A DNA stretch of 64,000 bases from Microbacterium sp. SA39 (GCF_000967865.1 NZ_JXRU01000038.1:1-64000); one strand, 5' to 3'. Counted from the stretch's first letter, positions 46,343 to 55,707 are shown. The notes: a model not told the origin generated them from the letters alone. Made by a program: numbers and translations.

Positions 46343-46669
46343 TCACTCCCCGTCGAGCGAGAGTTCCTGCGGCAGCTCGAACTCGCGGCGCTGCAGCTCC
46401 TCGACGTTGACATCCTTGAACGTCAGCACACGGACGGCCTTGACGAAGCGGTCGGCGCGGTAGATGTCCCACACCCACACGTCGGTCATCGAGATCTCGA
46501 AGTAGAAATCGTGCTCGGTGTCGCGGCGGACGACATTGACCTCGTTCGCCAGATAGAACCGGCGCTCGGTCTCGACCACGTACTGGAACTGGGACACGAC
46601 GTCCCGGTATTCACGGAACAGAGCCAGCTCGAGCTCGCGGTCGTAATCGTCGAAGGCTTCCTCATCCAT
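46343..46669 (-). CDS. DUF2469-family protein, 108 aa
   Basis: A small conserved actinobacterial protein with many aromatic and acidic residues (FREYRDVVSQFQYVVETERRFYLANEVNVV, FYFEISMTDVWVWDIYR). The function is unknown. It is always near rnhB and yraN in this lineage, as here. There is no signal and no membrane segment. A TAGGAT box lies 9 bases before the ATG, so it may have its own start. Confidence 0.85.
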   Translation of the reverse strand: MDEEAFDDYDRELELALFREYRDVVSQFQYVVETERRFYLANEVNVVRRDTEHDFYFEISMTDVWVWDIYRADRFVKAVRVLTFKDVNVEELQRREFELPQELSLDGE

Positions 46670-46734
46670 GATGTGTCCATCCTAGAGTCGCTCGACGCAC
46701 GACGCGGCATCCGCGATCGAGAACCGCCCGCCGA

Positions 46735-47394
46735 TCAGAACAGCGTGGGAGCGTCGCTGATGGCCCACGACGATCGGTGGAAGGGCGACAGCCCGACCGT
46801 GCGGATGGCCTCGCGATGCTCGAGACTCGCGTACCCCTTGTTGCGATCCCACTGATAGTCGCGATGGCTCTCGTGGAGTTCGGCCATCAGGCCGTCGCGC
46901 GCCACCTTGGCGATGACGGATGCCGCCGACACCGAAGCGCAGTCTCGATCGGCCTTGATGACGGGTCGCACACGCAGCGGAACGGGATGCACGCGCGAGA
47001 CGTAGTCATGATTGCCGTCCAGCAGGACGAGGGCGTTCTCGACGACGACGCCCTGGTCGACCACGGCCTGGACGGCGCGAGATGCGGCTAGCCCGAGAGC
47101 GCGCATGATCCCGCCCTCGTCGATCTCCGCCGCGGTCGCCCACCCGACCGCAGAGGCCTGAACCCACGCCGCCGCGCGCGCCGCGACATCAGGTCTGCGC
47201 TTCTCGGTCACGAGCTTGGAGTCGCGAAGGCCCTCGGGGACCCTCCGGCGCGCCCCTGCGGCATCCATCACGGCGGCGCCGACAGCGACCGGACCGGCCA
47301 GCGCTCCGCGACCGACCTCGTCGAGGGAGATGATCAGCTCGCACTCGCCCAGGAGCCTGCGCTCCAAGGTGAGCTTCGGCGTGGCGACGGTCAT
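46735..47394 (-). CDS. rnhB: Ribonuclease HII
   Basis: It removes RNA from RNA-DNA hybrids and single ribonucleotides. 219 residues. ISLDEVGRGALAGPVAVGA carries the first Asp-Glu pair, LVLLDGNHDYVS the next Asp, and VIKADRDCASVSAASVIAKV the last Asp. The C-terminal domain is short. Its start overlaps lepB (ATGA), so the two are co-translated. Confidence 0.94.
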   Translation of the reverse strand: MTVATPKLTLERRLLGECELIISLDEVGRGALAGPVAVGAAVMDAAGARRRVPEGLRDSKLVTEKRRPDVAARAAAWVQASAVGWATAAEIDEGGIMRALGLAASRAVQAVVDQGVVVENALVLLDGNHDYVSRVHPVPLRVRPVIKADRDCASVSAASVIAKVARDGLMAELHESHRDYQWDRNKGYASLEHREAIRTVGLSPFHRSSWAISDAPTLF

Positions 47395-48128
47395 TCCGGA
47401 TCCGGAACCCCGTTGAAGATCTCGTGGTGGCCGTCGATGGCTCCCATTCGATCGAGCGGCCATGTGGTGAGGAAGGCTCTTCCGACGATGTTCGCGAGCG
47501 GGACGAATCCTCCGCTGGGCAACTCCTGGTGCGCCCGCGAGTCCCTCGAACGATCGCGATTGTCGCCGAGCAACCAGACCGACGCCTCGGGAACCACGAC
47601 GTCGAACGGCTCGTTCGACGCCGCCGTGTCGCCGTCGGGGAGGTTGAGGTAGCCGAGCTCATCGATCGGCGCACCGTTGATGGTGATCTGTCCGAGCGCG
47701 TTGCAGCAGACGACCCGGTCCCCAGCGACGCCGATAACCCGCTTGACGAGGTGGTCCTGAGAATCCGTCGCCGAGATCCCGACGAAGTTCAGCACCCAGT
47801 CGACCGCCTCGATGAGAGGCGGCTGCGGGGGCGTCTGCGACTGCGCGTCCAGCCAGCCGCCCGGATCCTTGAAGACCACGACGTCACCACGCTCGTAACC
47901 GGTCCACCGCGGCGTGAGCTCGTCCACGAGGATCCGATCGTTGACGAGGAGCGTGCGCTCCATCGAGGCGGAGGGGATGTAGAACGATCGCACGACGAAG
48001 GACTTCACGACGAACGAGACCAGCGCGGCGATCAGAATGATGACAAGGACGTCGCGGAGGAAGACGAGGAACCCTCTGCGGCGCCTGGACGCGGACGCGG
48101 GCGCGGGCGCGGACGGGGATTCGGTCAT
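47391..48128 (-). CDS. lepB: Signal peptidase I
   Basis: A membrane serine protease that cuts Sec signal peptides. 245 residues with one N-terminal membrane segment (FLVFLRDVLVIILIAALVSF). The catalytic Ser lies in FYIPSASMERTLL (box B), GDVVVFKDPGGW is box C, the catalytic Lys is in HLVKRVIGVAGDRV (box D), and WLLGDNRDRSRDSR is box E. The start is ATG at 48128, with GAAGGAA 6 bases before. Confidence 0.94.
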   Translation of the reverse strand: MTESPSAPAPASASRRRRGFLVFLRDVLVIILIAALVSFVVKSFVVRSFYIPSASMERTLLVNDRILVDELTPRWTGYERGDVVVFKDPGGWLDAQSQTPPQPPLIEAVDWVLNFVGISATDSQDHLVKRVIGVAGDRVVCCNALGQITINGAPIDELGYLNLPDGDTAASNEPFDVVVPEASVWLLGDNRDRSRDSRAHQELPSGGFVPLANIVGRAFLTTWPLDRMGAIDGHHEIFNGVPDPE

Positions 48129-48284
48129 CAGGTTCCTTCGCAATCTTGCACCGCAGAGATCGCGGACCCCTCAAGGTTCGCACATCCGTGCCCCATCGGA
48201 GCACAACACGACACGAGGAAGTGCGCGCTGCGGCGGCGCGTTCGGGAACAGCGATGACGGGTCCCGGATCGTCCGGGTCCGCGG

Positions 48285-49568
48285 TCAAGGGCGCACGCTG
48301 CGCCTGTACCTGCGGCGAACGAGCAAGGCCATCCCGACCGACTGCACGGCTGCACCCGTCACCGCAGTGGTGATGAGATCCGCGCCTCCCGTCCAGCGCT
48401 CCCCTGCCTCCACGGCCGCGGTCCTGCGCGTCACCGACGCTCACGCCGTTTCCGGATGCCGGACCGGCGGTGACGGAGAGCGTGTCGACCAGCGGGGTCG
48501 AGGCTGCTCCGTCCACGTCGATCGCCGTGAAGCTGAGCGAATAGGCTCCAGCGACCTCGTACGTGTGCGTGAGTCGAACATCAGCCGAACCGCGCACGGT
48601 CTCGATCTCGGAGCCATCACCCCAGTCCACGCGGAACTCGAAGCCGGCCGACGCGTCGGCCGGAGAGGGGTCCGCTGCGCTCAGACCGATGGTGACAACC
48701 TCTCCGGCGACGGCGGACGACGGCGGGTCGCTCACCACGCGTGGCGCAGCGTTCGTCACCGAGAGATCGCCGAGACATCGGATGCCGGAGCGGCGTCGAA
48801 GCGCGCTGTGACGCTACCGACGAACGGGCCGTCGTCGACTCCGAGCGCTACGAGCTGCTGCCATGAGAGGGTCACGTCTGCTCCTGCAGCATCGCTGAAA
48901 TCACCATCACCATCGAGATCCCATGCGACGGGGTCTCGGCTCACCGCCTGCAGACGCAGACGAAGACTTTTGCGTGCCCGTTTCCGATGTTGTGGCCGAA
49001 CTCGTGGGCGATCGCTACGTTGCGCGGACCGTCGAACGGCTGGTTGACCAGGAACCACCCGCCCGAGTTCGCGGTGTTGTTCCCACTCCACGACCCCGTG
49101 CCGGACCCGCCGCTGCACCCGCCGACGTTGAGACGAACAGGTGGCGGCGTGGCCCGCCGGACCATCCGGACTCGGTCTGGGCCGCCCTCCGGCGGCTGCC
49201 GCCGTCGTCGTAGTCGCACGGTCCGATGTCTGTCGCGCCGTCATCGTCGACGTCGAGGAAGACGACCGATTCCAGACGGATGTCGATCTTGCCCTCGCTC
49301 TGCTCGAACCAGTACGCGCGAAGGGTTTCGATCTGACTCTCCACCTAAGCCTGCAGCTGATCACGCGTAGCGGTGACCGGCTGCTCATCTCCGATTCCGA
49401 CCACCACGACGATCGGATGGTCCGCGGGCGAGCCAGGTTCGGCTGCGGCGCCGGGAAAGCTCCAACGAGCAGTGTGGCCACCATGGCGCCGGTCACGGCG
49501 AGGGATGCTCCGATTCGGGATCCGAGAATCCGGAACCCACTGTGCGGGCGCTGTGCATCGTCATTCAC
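48285..49568 (-). pseudogene. Decayed secreted metzincin protease with PKD-like domain and C-terminal anchor
   Basis: The remains of one secreted gene split over frames. It opens with a signal segment (SLAVTGAMVATLLVGAFPA). A frameshift near 49430 follows, an in-frame TAG lies at 49345-49347 before IETLRAYWFEQSEGKIDIRL, and a shift occurs near 49170. The zinc site HEFGHNIGNGH (about 48974-49006) is the metzincin pattern, M11/reprolysin-like. Shifts near 48960 and 48765 lead to a PKD-like domain (FRVDWGDGSEIE), and another near 48440 to a tail with a hydrophobic run and RRRYRRSVRP, a cell-surface anchor. At least five shifts and one stop. Confidence 0.82.
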
Positions 49569-49677
49569 GTGATCCGACCACTCTCTTCAGGGAAGCGAGA
49601 AGCGCGGGGGGCCACTTCGCCCGGATCTGGGACACGGGCGACAGAACCCCTAGCAGCCCGTCCACCGAGGTGACGAA

Positions 49678-49710
49678 AAGGACCACCTTCCATGTCGGAA
49701 GGTGGTCCTT
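49678..49710 (-). terminator. Rho-independent terminator of rplS
   Basis: A perfect 14-bp stem (49678-49691 with 49697-49710), a 5-base loop and, read on the minus strand, a T-run just past the stem. It lies 16 bases after the rplS stop. Confidence 0.85.
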
Positions 49711-49726
49711 GAAGAGTTGCTGCGAC

Positions 49727-50074
49727 TCAGCGGTCGCGCTTCTCCTTGATCTTCGCCTTCTTGCCACGGAGCTGGCGGAGGTAGTAGAGCTTCGCGCGCC
49801 GCACGTCACCGCGGGTGACGACCTCGATGTGGTCGATCACCGGCGAGTGCACCGGGAAGGTGCGCTCGACGCCCACCTGGAAGCTGATCTTGCGGACGCA
49901 GAAGGTCTCACGCACGCCGTCGCCCTGGCGGCCGATGACGACGCCCTGGAAGACCTGGATACGGGAGCGGTTGCCCTCGGTGATGTTCACGTGAACCTTC
50001 ACGTTGTCACCGGGGTTGAAGTCGGGGATGTCGGAGCGGAGTGATGCCGCGTCGACAGCGTCGAGGATCTGCAT
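49727..50074 (-). CDS. rplS: 50S ribosomal protein L19
   Basis: L19 sits at the 30S-50S interface. 115 residues. [40 protein letters not shown] and the closing [19 protein letters not shown] are the family blocks. It is a single-gene unit with its own promoter (50205-50233) and terminator, with a 120-base leader that can fold. Confidence 0.96.
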   Translation of the reverse strand: MQILDAVDAASLRSDIPDFNPGDNVKVHVNITEGNRSRIQVFQGVVIGRQGDGVRETFCVRKISFQVGVERTFPVHSPVIDHIEVVTRGDVRRAKLYYLRQLRGKKAKIKEKRDR

Positions 50075-50137
50075 GATCGTCTCTCTCTGCACTCGCCACA
50101 GGTCGGATGCATGTTTTCGGAAGGAACAAGAAAGGGA

Positions 50138-50197
50138 TGTGCCGTACGGCGCTGACGCGTCCGCGGACTCCCCTGTGGCAGAGCCGGTCACGGCACA
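50138..50197 (-). promoter_or_regulatory. Candidate folded leader of rplS
   Basis: In the rplS leader, an 8-bp perfect inverted repeat (50138-50145 with 50190-50197) encloses about 44 bases. It starts right at the expected transcript 5' end, so it could be an autoregulatory L19-binding leader. No known motif was matched. Confidence 0.35.
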
Positions 50198-50204
50198 AAG
50201 GATC

Positions 50205-50233
50205 ATTCTGCCACGGATGCCGCCCGCGGCCAA
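50205..50233 (-). promoter_or_regulatory. Promoter of rplS
   Basis: -35 TTGGCC (50228-50233), a 17-base spacer and -10 CAGAAT (50205-50210) on the minus strand. A similar TGGCAGAAT box lies about 127 bases before rpsP, which supports a shared ribosomal-protein promoter type. Confidence 0.55.
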
Positions 50234-50242
50234 AACGCCGCG

Positions 50243-50731
50243 TCAGTCGCGGTTCTCGGTCTCCCGGAGCACGATGACCTCGTGCGCGCGAGTCGGCGGA
50301 GCCTGCTCATCCGGCGCAGGGATGGTCGACCACGAGATGGTCTCGCGCAAACGGGTTCCGCTGCCCTTCGCCTCGTTCCACAGCTGCCAGAGCTGCAGCC
50401 AGAAGAGTGCGATCCCGACGACGATCGCAGCCGTCAACAACCATCCGAATGCGCCGTCGATGAAGAACCCGACAGCGATGGTGAGGCCGTGCCACAGTGT
50501 GAAGCCCGCCACGTCCCACCAGGAAACGGCTCGCTCGATCCGCACCGACGGACGCGATCGCGTCAGAAGCGTGAGGAGCAGCTGCCCGATCAAGACGGAG
50601 GGGATTGCGATGAACAGCACCCAGAGGATGGACCAGCCGCCCTGGAAGACGCCCCATCCGACCAGCAGCCACAGGGGCAGCACGAACGCGGCCGGCAAGA
50701 GCCAGCGGAAGAAGGCCTGACGCAACCACAT
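50243..50731 (-). CDS. Hypothetical membrane protein, 162 aa
   Basis: Four hydrophobic segments (LLPAAFVLPLWLLVGWGVF; WVLFIAIPSVLIGQLLLTLL; VAGFTLWHGLTIAVGFFI; LTAAIVVGIALFWLQLW) and a soluble C-terminal tail with many charged residues. Homologues are often called MFS permease, but four segments cannot form an MFS fold, so that name is not supported. It is upstream of rplS on the same strand. Confidence 0.68.
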   Translation of the reverse strand: MWLRQAFFRWLLPAAFVLPLWLLVGWGVFQGGWSILWVLFIAIPSVLIGQLLLTLLTRSRPSVRIERAVSWWDVAGFTLWHGLTIAVGFFIDGAFGWLLTAAIVVGIALFWLQLWQLWNEAKGSGTRLRETISWSTIPAPDEQAPPTRAHEVIVLRETENRD

Positions 50732-50839
50732 GCTCAGATCGTACGTCGCCCGCGCGGCGCTCGCCCCGGTGTTCGCTGTCAGCGCGCGAGGACCGGGGTC
50801 ATCCCATCAGGGAGAATGGAGAAGACGAGAGGACACCCG

Positions 50840-51622
50840 ATGATCGAACTGCGCACCCCTGCCGAGATCGACGAGATGCGCGCTGCCGGACGTTTCGTCG
50901 CCGAGACCCTGGCGACACTCCGAGATGAGACGAAGGTCGGGACGAACCTGCTCTCGATCGACCGCCGGGCGCATGACCTGATCCGCAAGGCCGGCGCCGA
51001 GTCCTGCTACATCGACTACCACCCGTCCTTCGGCGCGAGCCCCTTCGGGAAGGTCATCTGCACCTCGGTCAACGATGCCGTCCTGCACGGTCTCCCCTTC
51101 GACCACACCCTGCGCGACGGCGACCTCGTGACCCTCGACTTCGCGGTTGCCGTCGACGGCTGGGTCGCCGACTCCGCTGTGTCGTTCGTCGTCGGGACTC
51201 CGCGCGATGAAGACCTCCGCCTCATCGACACCACCGAGCGCGCGCTGGACGCCGCGATCGCCGCGTCGGTCGTGGGGAACCGCATCGGCGACATCTCGGC
51301 GGCCGTCGCCGAGATCGCACACGGCGAGGGCTACTCGATCAACACCGACTTCGGCGGCCACGGCGTCGGCCGCACGATGCACGGCGACCCTCATGTTCCC
51401 AACGACGGTCGCGCGGGACGAGGATTCCCGCTGCGTTCCGGACTCGTCCTCGCGCTTGAGCCCTGGCTGCTGGCGACGACGGACGAGCTGGTCACCGACC
51501 CCGACGGCTGGACGCTGCGGAGCGTCGACGGCTCGCGCGGCGCGCACTCGGAGCACACGATCGCCATCACCGAGAACGGCCCGATAATCCTGACCGATCG
51601 TTCGTTCCTCGGCGTCGGCTGA
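50840..51622 (+). CDS. map: Methionine aminopeptidase type I
   Basis: It removes the initiator Met. 260 residues. The N-terminal half has IDYHPSFGASPFGKVICTSV and GDLVTLDFAVAVDGWVADSA (metal Asp), and the second half FGGHGVGRTMHGDPHVPN (His), LALEPWLL (Glu) and SEHTIAITENG (Glu). It is probably one of two map genes, as the other usually lies by secY/adk, which is outside this window. Confidence 0.94.
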   Translation: MIELRTPAEIDEMRAAGRFVAETLATLRDETKVGTNLLSIDRRAHDLIRKAGAESCYIDYHPSFGASPFGKVICTSVNDAVLHGLPFDHTLRDGDLVTLDFAVAVDGWVADSAVSFVVGTPRDEDLRLIDTTERALDAAIAASVVGNRIGDISAAVAEIAHGEGYSINTDFGGHGVGRTMHGDPHVPNDGRAGRGFPLRSGLVLALEPWLLATTDELVTDPDGWTLRSVDGSRGAHSEHTIAITENGPIILTDRSFLGVG

Positions 51623-51631
51623 CGGGCGCGC

Positions 51632-52078
51632 TCATGAGGGCGACGGTGTGCGCTCCCAGGAGGCGATCGGCCCGTCGACCACTGCGAACAGCGGGTGAGG
51701 AGCGGGGACGGCCACACCGCTCCATCGTCGCCACACCTCGGGGCTGCGTTCGGTGAGCTTGACGCGCAGGTGCTCCCACTCCAGCGCGAGCTGCCCGGTC
51801 GTCACCGAGAGCCGTTCGATCGGCACCGCGCCGACCCGGTCGATGCGCGAGCGATCGAACCGATAGCCGCGCACGTCCGCCTCGTCGGCGAGCACCGCGA
51901 GATAGGCGCCGATCTGGTCGACCGGCGACGTCGCGGCGCGGAAACGCTCGAGCTGCGGGTGCGCCCGGTACCCTCGAGTCCGCTCCGCCAAGACCGCCTG
52001 CGCGAGCAGTGCCTCACGCCAGCCTGCGACCAGCCCCTGTCGATCCAGATACTGCGGATGCAGCGACCAGATCCTCAT
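51632..52078 (-). CDS. Pyrimidine-dimer DNA glycosylase-like protein (Pyr_excise family)
   Basis: 148 residues. It starts MRIWSLHPQYLDRQGLVAGW, the mark of the cellular branch of the T4 endonuclease V-related Pyr_excise family, followed by a conserved TRGYRAHPQLERF. If active, it would cut at UV dimers. There is no direct evidence of activity here. The start overlaps the methyltransferase stop (ATGA), so the two are one transcription unit. Confidence 0.75.
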   Translation of the reverse strand: MRIWSLHPQYLDRQGLVAGWREALLAQAVLAERTRGYRAHPQLERFRAATSPVDQIGAYLAVLADEADVRGYRFDRSRIDRVGAVPIERLSVTTGQLALEWEHLRVKLTERSPEVWRRWSGVAVPAPHPLFAVVDGPIASWERTPSPS

Positions 52079-52812
52079 GACCGGCGGTAGACGAACACGT
52101 CGGTGAGATGCGGCAGTTCGAACTCCGGCAGCCCGCTGGTCTGGGGCGCGGCGTCGAGGACGTCGTCGACGGCCGCGAGCATCTCGTCGCGCCGATCCTG
52201 TTCCGCAACGATCACGCTGCTGATCGTCGACCAGCGTCGGACGTAGTGGTCTCGCGTGATGTGCTCCACCCATCGCACCTGCTCCTGTCGCACGAGAGTG
52301 AATCCGGGCAACTCCTCAGCGGCGGTGTCAGCCGTGGCATCGGTCTCGCTCACCGCGGGATGCGCGATGCGATGGCAGGCCAGGTCCCAGGCGCACGTCG
52401 GGTCCGGGCGGTTCCAGACGAGGCCGAGCGTTCCTCCCGGCACCAGCACACGAGCGATCTCCGCGCAGGCAGAATCGCGATCGAACCAGTGGAAGGCCTG
52501 CGCGACGGTCACCGCGTCGACCGAGGAATCCGCCGAGGGAATGCTCTCGGCCGTGCCTCGCCTGGCATCGACACCCGGAAGCGTCCGCTGCAGCACCGAC
52601 ATCATCGGTACGGACGGCTCGACGGCGATGACCCGCTGAGCATGCTTCTGGAGAAGCCGAGTGAACTTGCCCGTGCCGGCGCCGAGGTCGAGCACGGAGT
52701 CGACCGGAGACGGAATGATGATCTTCGCAGCCTGCGGCGGGAAGCCGGGACGGTAGCGGTCGTACTCGTCGCCGATGTTCTCGAACGACCGGGCAAGAAC
52801 TTCGTCGACCAT
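52075..52812 (-). CDS. Class I SAM-dependent methyltransferase
   Basis: 245 residues. The SAM-binding motif I is VLDLGAGTGKFTRLL near residue 40, with motif II at VIAVEPSVPM and DAVTVAQAFHWFD near 105. It is of the UbiE-like small-molecule group; the substrate is unknown. The start is supported by a TAGCGT box 6 bases upstream. It heads a two-gene unit with the Pyr_excise gene and is divergent from the phosphatase gene. Confidence 0.82.
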   Translation of the reverse strand: MVDEVLARSFENIGDEYDRYRPGFPPQAAKIIIPSPVDSVLDLGAGTGKFTRLLQKHAQRVIAVEPSVPMMSVLQRTLPGVDARRGTAESIPSADSSVDAVTVAQAFHWFDRDSACAEIARVLVPGGTLGLVWNRPDPTCAWDLACHRIAHPAVSETDATADTAAEELPGFTLVRQEQVRWVEHITRDHYVRRWSTISSVIVAEQDRRDEMLAAVDDVLDAAPQTSGLPEFELPHLTDVFVYRRS

Positions 52813-52818
52813 GCTCCG

Positions 52819-52824
52819 ACGCTA
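52819..52824 (-). promoter_or_regulatory. -10 box of the methyltransferase gene
   Basis: TAGCGT on the minus strand lies 6 bases before the ATG at 52812. Confidence 0.4.
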
Positions 52825-52881
52825 TCAGCGCAGCCGGGCGGCTCCCCCGCAGATTCGTCGGCGCTGTGCCATCCTGGGTCC

Positions 52882-53475
52882 ATGATTCCGCAGGACCGCC
52901 ACGTGCCGGAGCGGCTCTTCCTGGCCCGTCACGGCCAGTCGAGTTGGAATCTCGAACACCGGCTCCAGGGTCAGCTCGACTCGCGGCTCACCGCCGACGG
53001 CATCGCCCAGGCCAGAGCGATGGCGGAGCATCTGGTCACCTCCGGGGTGACCACGATCTGCACGAGTCCCTTGGGCAGGGCTCGAACGACCGCCGAGATC
53101 ATCGCCGATCGACTCGGTGCCGACCTCATCGTCGTGCCGGATCTGGCCGAGATCGATCATGGGGATCTGGCCGGGATGACCTGGGACGAGATCGACCAGA
53201 ACTTCCCCGGGGCCAGAGAGGAGCGTGCCGCCAACCGCTACGGGTGGGTGTTTCCCGGCGGCGAGAGCTATGCCCAGGCCCGTGCCCGTGCGCGCAAAGC
53301 GCTCAGCAGCTGCGGCTGGGCATCGACCGGGGCCCCTCTTCTTGTCAGCCACGAGATGATCGGTCGGATGCTGAGGGCTGAACTCCGCGGTCTCGACGCC
53401 GCCGCCGCGCTCTCGCTCCGGCATCCGCTGGGCGTCGTCTTCGAGATCGCGGGCGGCGTCGAGCGAATCCTCTGA
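52882..53475 (+). CDS. Histidine-phosphatase-family protein
   Basis: 197 residues. The catalytic RHG signature is LARHGQSSWNLEHRLQGQLD near residue 14; SPLGRARTTAEII carries the second Arg, EIDHGDLAGMTWDEI the acid, and LLVSHEMIGRMLRAEL the second His. Of the phosphoglycerate-mutase-like group; the sugar or nucleotide substrate is unknown. CATCCT 6 bases upstream may be its -10. Confidence 0.87.
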   Translation: MIPQDRHVPERLFLARHGQSSWNLEHRLQGQLDSRLTADGIAQARAMAEHLVTSGVTTICTSPLGRARTTAEIIADRLGADLIVVPDLAEIDHGDLAGMTWDEIDQNFPGAREERAANRYGWVFPGGESYAQARARARKALSSCGWASTGAPLLVSHEMIGRMLRAELRGLDAAAALSLRHPLGVVFEIAGGVERIL

Positions 53476-53492
53476 GTGGATGTCGGGGGGCC

Positions 53493-54206
53493 TCAGGACT
53501 CGGTGTGCTCGTCGGCAGGAAGCAGGTCCGGCCGACGTCGACGGGTCCTCTCGAGCTGTTGCTCGTGGCGCCACGATGCGATCGCGGCGTGATGACCGCT
53601 CAGCAGCACGTCGGGCACAGAGCGGTCGCGCCAGACCGCCGGCTTGGTGTAGGAGGGGTATTCGAGCAGACCGTCCTCGTGGCTCTCCTCGACAAGGCTC
53701 TCGGGATTGCCGACGACGCCGGGGATCAGGCGGCCGATGGCCTCGATCATGGCCATCGTGGCGACCTCTCCCCCGTTGAGGACGTAGTCGCCGAGGCTGA
53801 TGAGACGGACCCCGCCGAGGTCGGCGGCGTACTCGAAGACGCGTTCGTCGATGCCCTCGTAGCGGCCGCAGCCGAAGATCAGATGATCACGCGAGGAGAG
53901 CTGTCGCGCCGTCGCCTGGGTGAAGACCTCACCGGCAGGCGACGGGAAGATGATGGTCGGCGACTCGCCGCTCGCTGACGCCGTCGCCAGCTCGTCGAGA
54001 GCCAACCCCCACGGCTCGGGCTTCATGACCATGCCGGCACCGCCGCCGTAAGGCGTGTCGTCAACGGTGCGGTGACGATCGGATGTCCAGTCCCGCAGAT
54101 CATGCACGTGCATGTCGAGGATTCCGGCGTCGCGTGCCTTGCCGAGCAGAGAGAGAGTCAGTCCGTCGAAGTACGGCGGGAAGATCGAGAGGACGTCGAT
54201 GCGCAC
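53493..54206 (-). CDS. trmD: tRNA (guanine37-N1)-methyltransferase TrmD
   Basis: It methylates G37 next to the anticodon to prevent frameshifting. 237 residues with the trefoil-knot SAM site: [14 protein letters not shown] near residue 62, [13 protein letters not shown] near 118, and [20 protein letters not shown]. The GTG at 54206 is chosen because it gives the standard start [12 protein letters not shown]; upstream in-frame codons lie in the rimM end region. Confidence 0.95.
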   Translation of the reverse strand: MRIDVLSIFPPYFDGLTLSLLGKARDAGILDMHVHDLRDWTSDRHRTVDDTPYGGGAGMVMKPEPWGLALDELATASASGESPTIIFPSPAGEVFTQATARQLSSRDHLIFGCGRYEGIDERVFEYAADLGGVRLISLGDYVLNGGEVATMAMIEAIGRLIPGVVGNPESLVEESHEDGLLEYPSYTKPAVWRDRSVPDVLLSGHHAAIASWRHEQQLERTRRRRPDLLPADEHTES

Positions 54207-54225
54207 GGGGTAACCGTATCCGCGG

Positions 54226-54846
54226 TCACTCGGACGCGTCGGCGTCCGAAGCCTCTTCTGCCGCGGCATCCGGCAGCTCTTCGAAGAGTCCGGGGGGCGG
54301 TGTCACGATGACCCTCCCGTTCGCGATGTCGACGGTCGGCACAATCGCCGACACGAATGGCACCATGATCTCGGTCACGCTCCCCGAGCCTGCAGGGTTG
54401 ACGATGAGGAGATCCTGCGCCGGGAAGTGCTCGACGCGCGCGACGCGGCCGATGACCGTTCCGTCGCGGACCACGTCCAGTCCGACGAGCTGGTGGTCGA
54501 ACCACGCGTCGTCCTCGACCTCGTCCTCGTCGTGATCGATCCAGAGGATCGCCTTGACCAGGGTCTCGGCGCCCTCGCGGTCGTCGACGTCGTCGAAGAA
54601 CACGACGGGGTTGCCGTTCATGACGCGGTACTCGCGGACGGTGACGTTCTTGCCGTGCCACGGCGATGCCTCGGGCACCTGCAACGTGAAGGCGGCTCCG
54701 GGGACGAATCGTCGCTCCGGGTTGTCGGTGTACAGCTCGAGCTTGAGGGCGCCCTTCAGGCCATGGGCCTTGACGAGACGCCCGACGCGCAGCTGATTCT
54801 TGCCCTGATTGCGGTCTTTCGGCACCACGTCAGTCGTCCGCGACAT
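54226..54846 (-). CDS. rimM: Ribosome maturation factor RimM
   Basis: It helps assemble the 30S head with S19. 206 residues. The N-terminal RimM barrel starts [20 protein letters not shown], and the PRC-like C-terminal part follows ([18 protein letters not shown]) with an Asp/Glu/Ala-rich tail. The ATG at 54846 overlaps the KH gene by 17 bases; GTG at 54828, one base after that gene's stop, is an equally good start. Confidence 0.93.
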   Translation of the reverse strand: MSRTTDVVPKDRNQGKNQLRVGRLVKAHGLKGALKLELYTDNPERRFVPGAAFTLQVPEASPWHGKNVTVREYRVMNGNPVVFFDDVDDREGAETLVKAILWIDHDEDEVEDDAWFDHQLVGLDVVRDGTVIGRVARVEHFPAQDLLIVNPAGSGSVTEIMVPFVSAIVPTVDIANGRVIVTPPPGLFEELPDAAAEEASDADASE

Positions 54847-55060
54847 CGACGCGCACGCGGCGCCCGTCGGCCAGCGCGCTGACGAGAGTGCGAAGGGCCT
54901 TCGCGGTGCGGCCGCCGCGCCCGATCACGCGTCCACGGTCATCGGGGTGCACGCGCACCTCGAGGAGGTCGCCTCGCGGCGACGTGGATTCGTTGATGCG
55001 GACATCCTCGGGGTGATCGACGATCCCCTTGACGATGTGTTCGAGCGCGGCGGCGAGCAC
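54830..55060 (-). CDS. khpA: KH-domain RNA-binding protein KhpA
   Basis: 76 residues, a single KH domain with the GxxG-type loop VIGRGGRTAKALRTLV near residue 45. The family (formerly YlqC) forms a dimer with KhpB and binds small RNAs. The GTG at 55060 lies 6 bases after the rpsP stop; the operon rpsP-khpA-rimM-trmD is conserved. Confidence 0.9.
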   Translation of the reverse strand: MLAAALEHIVKGIVDHPEDVRINESTSPRGDLLEVRVHPDDRGRVIGRGGRTAKALRTLVSALADGRRVRVDVADD

Positions 55061-55066
55061 GGCGAA

Positions 55067-55501
55067 TTACTCTGCGTCGGCGGCGGGAGCCTCAGCGGCC
55101 TCCGCGTCGGTCGAAGCGGCGGGAGCCTCAGCGGGAGTCTCCACCTTCTTCTCGACCTTGGGCTTGACGACCGACTTCTTGGACCCGTCGATCTCGAACG
55201 GAGCCTTGGGCTCCTTGACCTTGAGCGTGGACTTCGCGTCAGCGTCACCCTTGAACTTGCCCCAGTCGCCCGTGATCTTGAGGATCGCGGCGACCTGCTC
55301 GGTCGGCTGCGCGCCGACGGAGAGCCAGTACTGCGCGCGGTCGGAGTCGACCTCGATGAAGGAGGGCTCCTCGGTGGGGTGGTACTTGCCGATCTCCTCG
55401 ATCACGCGACCGTCGCGCTTGGTCTTCGAGTCGGCGACGACGATGCGGTAGTACGGCGCGCGGATCTTGCCCAGGCGCTTGAGACGAATCTTTACAGCCA
55501 C
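55067..55501 (-). CDS. rpsP: 30S ribosomal protein S16 with Ala/Glu tail
   Basis: 144 residues against about 80-90 in many bacteria. The S16 core starts [20 protein letters not shown] and holds [18 protein letters not shown] Lys-rich segment and an acidic Ala/Glu tail follow ([20 protein letters not shown]). It is first in the rpsP-khpA-rimM-trmD operon. The 200-base upstream gap has a TGGCAGAAT box (about 127 bases before the start) similar to that of rplS. Confidence 0.94.
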   Translation of the reverse strand: MAVKIRLKRLGKIRAPYYRIVVADSKTKRDGRVIEEIGKYHPTEEPSFIEVDSDRAQYWLSVGAQPTEQVAAILKITGDWGKFKGDADAKSTLKVKEPKAPFEIDGSKKSVVKPKVEKKVETPAEAPAASTDAEAAEAPAADAE

Positions 55502-55707
55502 GATTCTCCTGAATTGTGTGGAAGGAAGGAACTGATCGCCTGGAGCGTGGGGTGCACACCCGGCGGAAGCTCAATGGGTGGACGACAGCTGGATAGAGGG
55601 TCGAGCAGGTCGTCCGACCTTCTATTCTGCCAGATGCCCGCCCCAGGCGCGAAACGCGGGGAAACAGCGCTGATCGTGTCGGGGCGCGTGCATGTCAGAC
55701 TGTGCTC

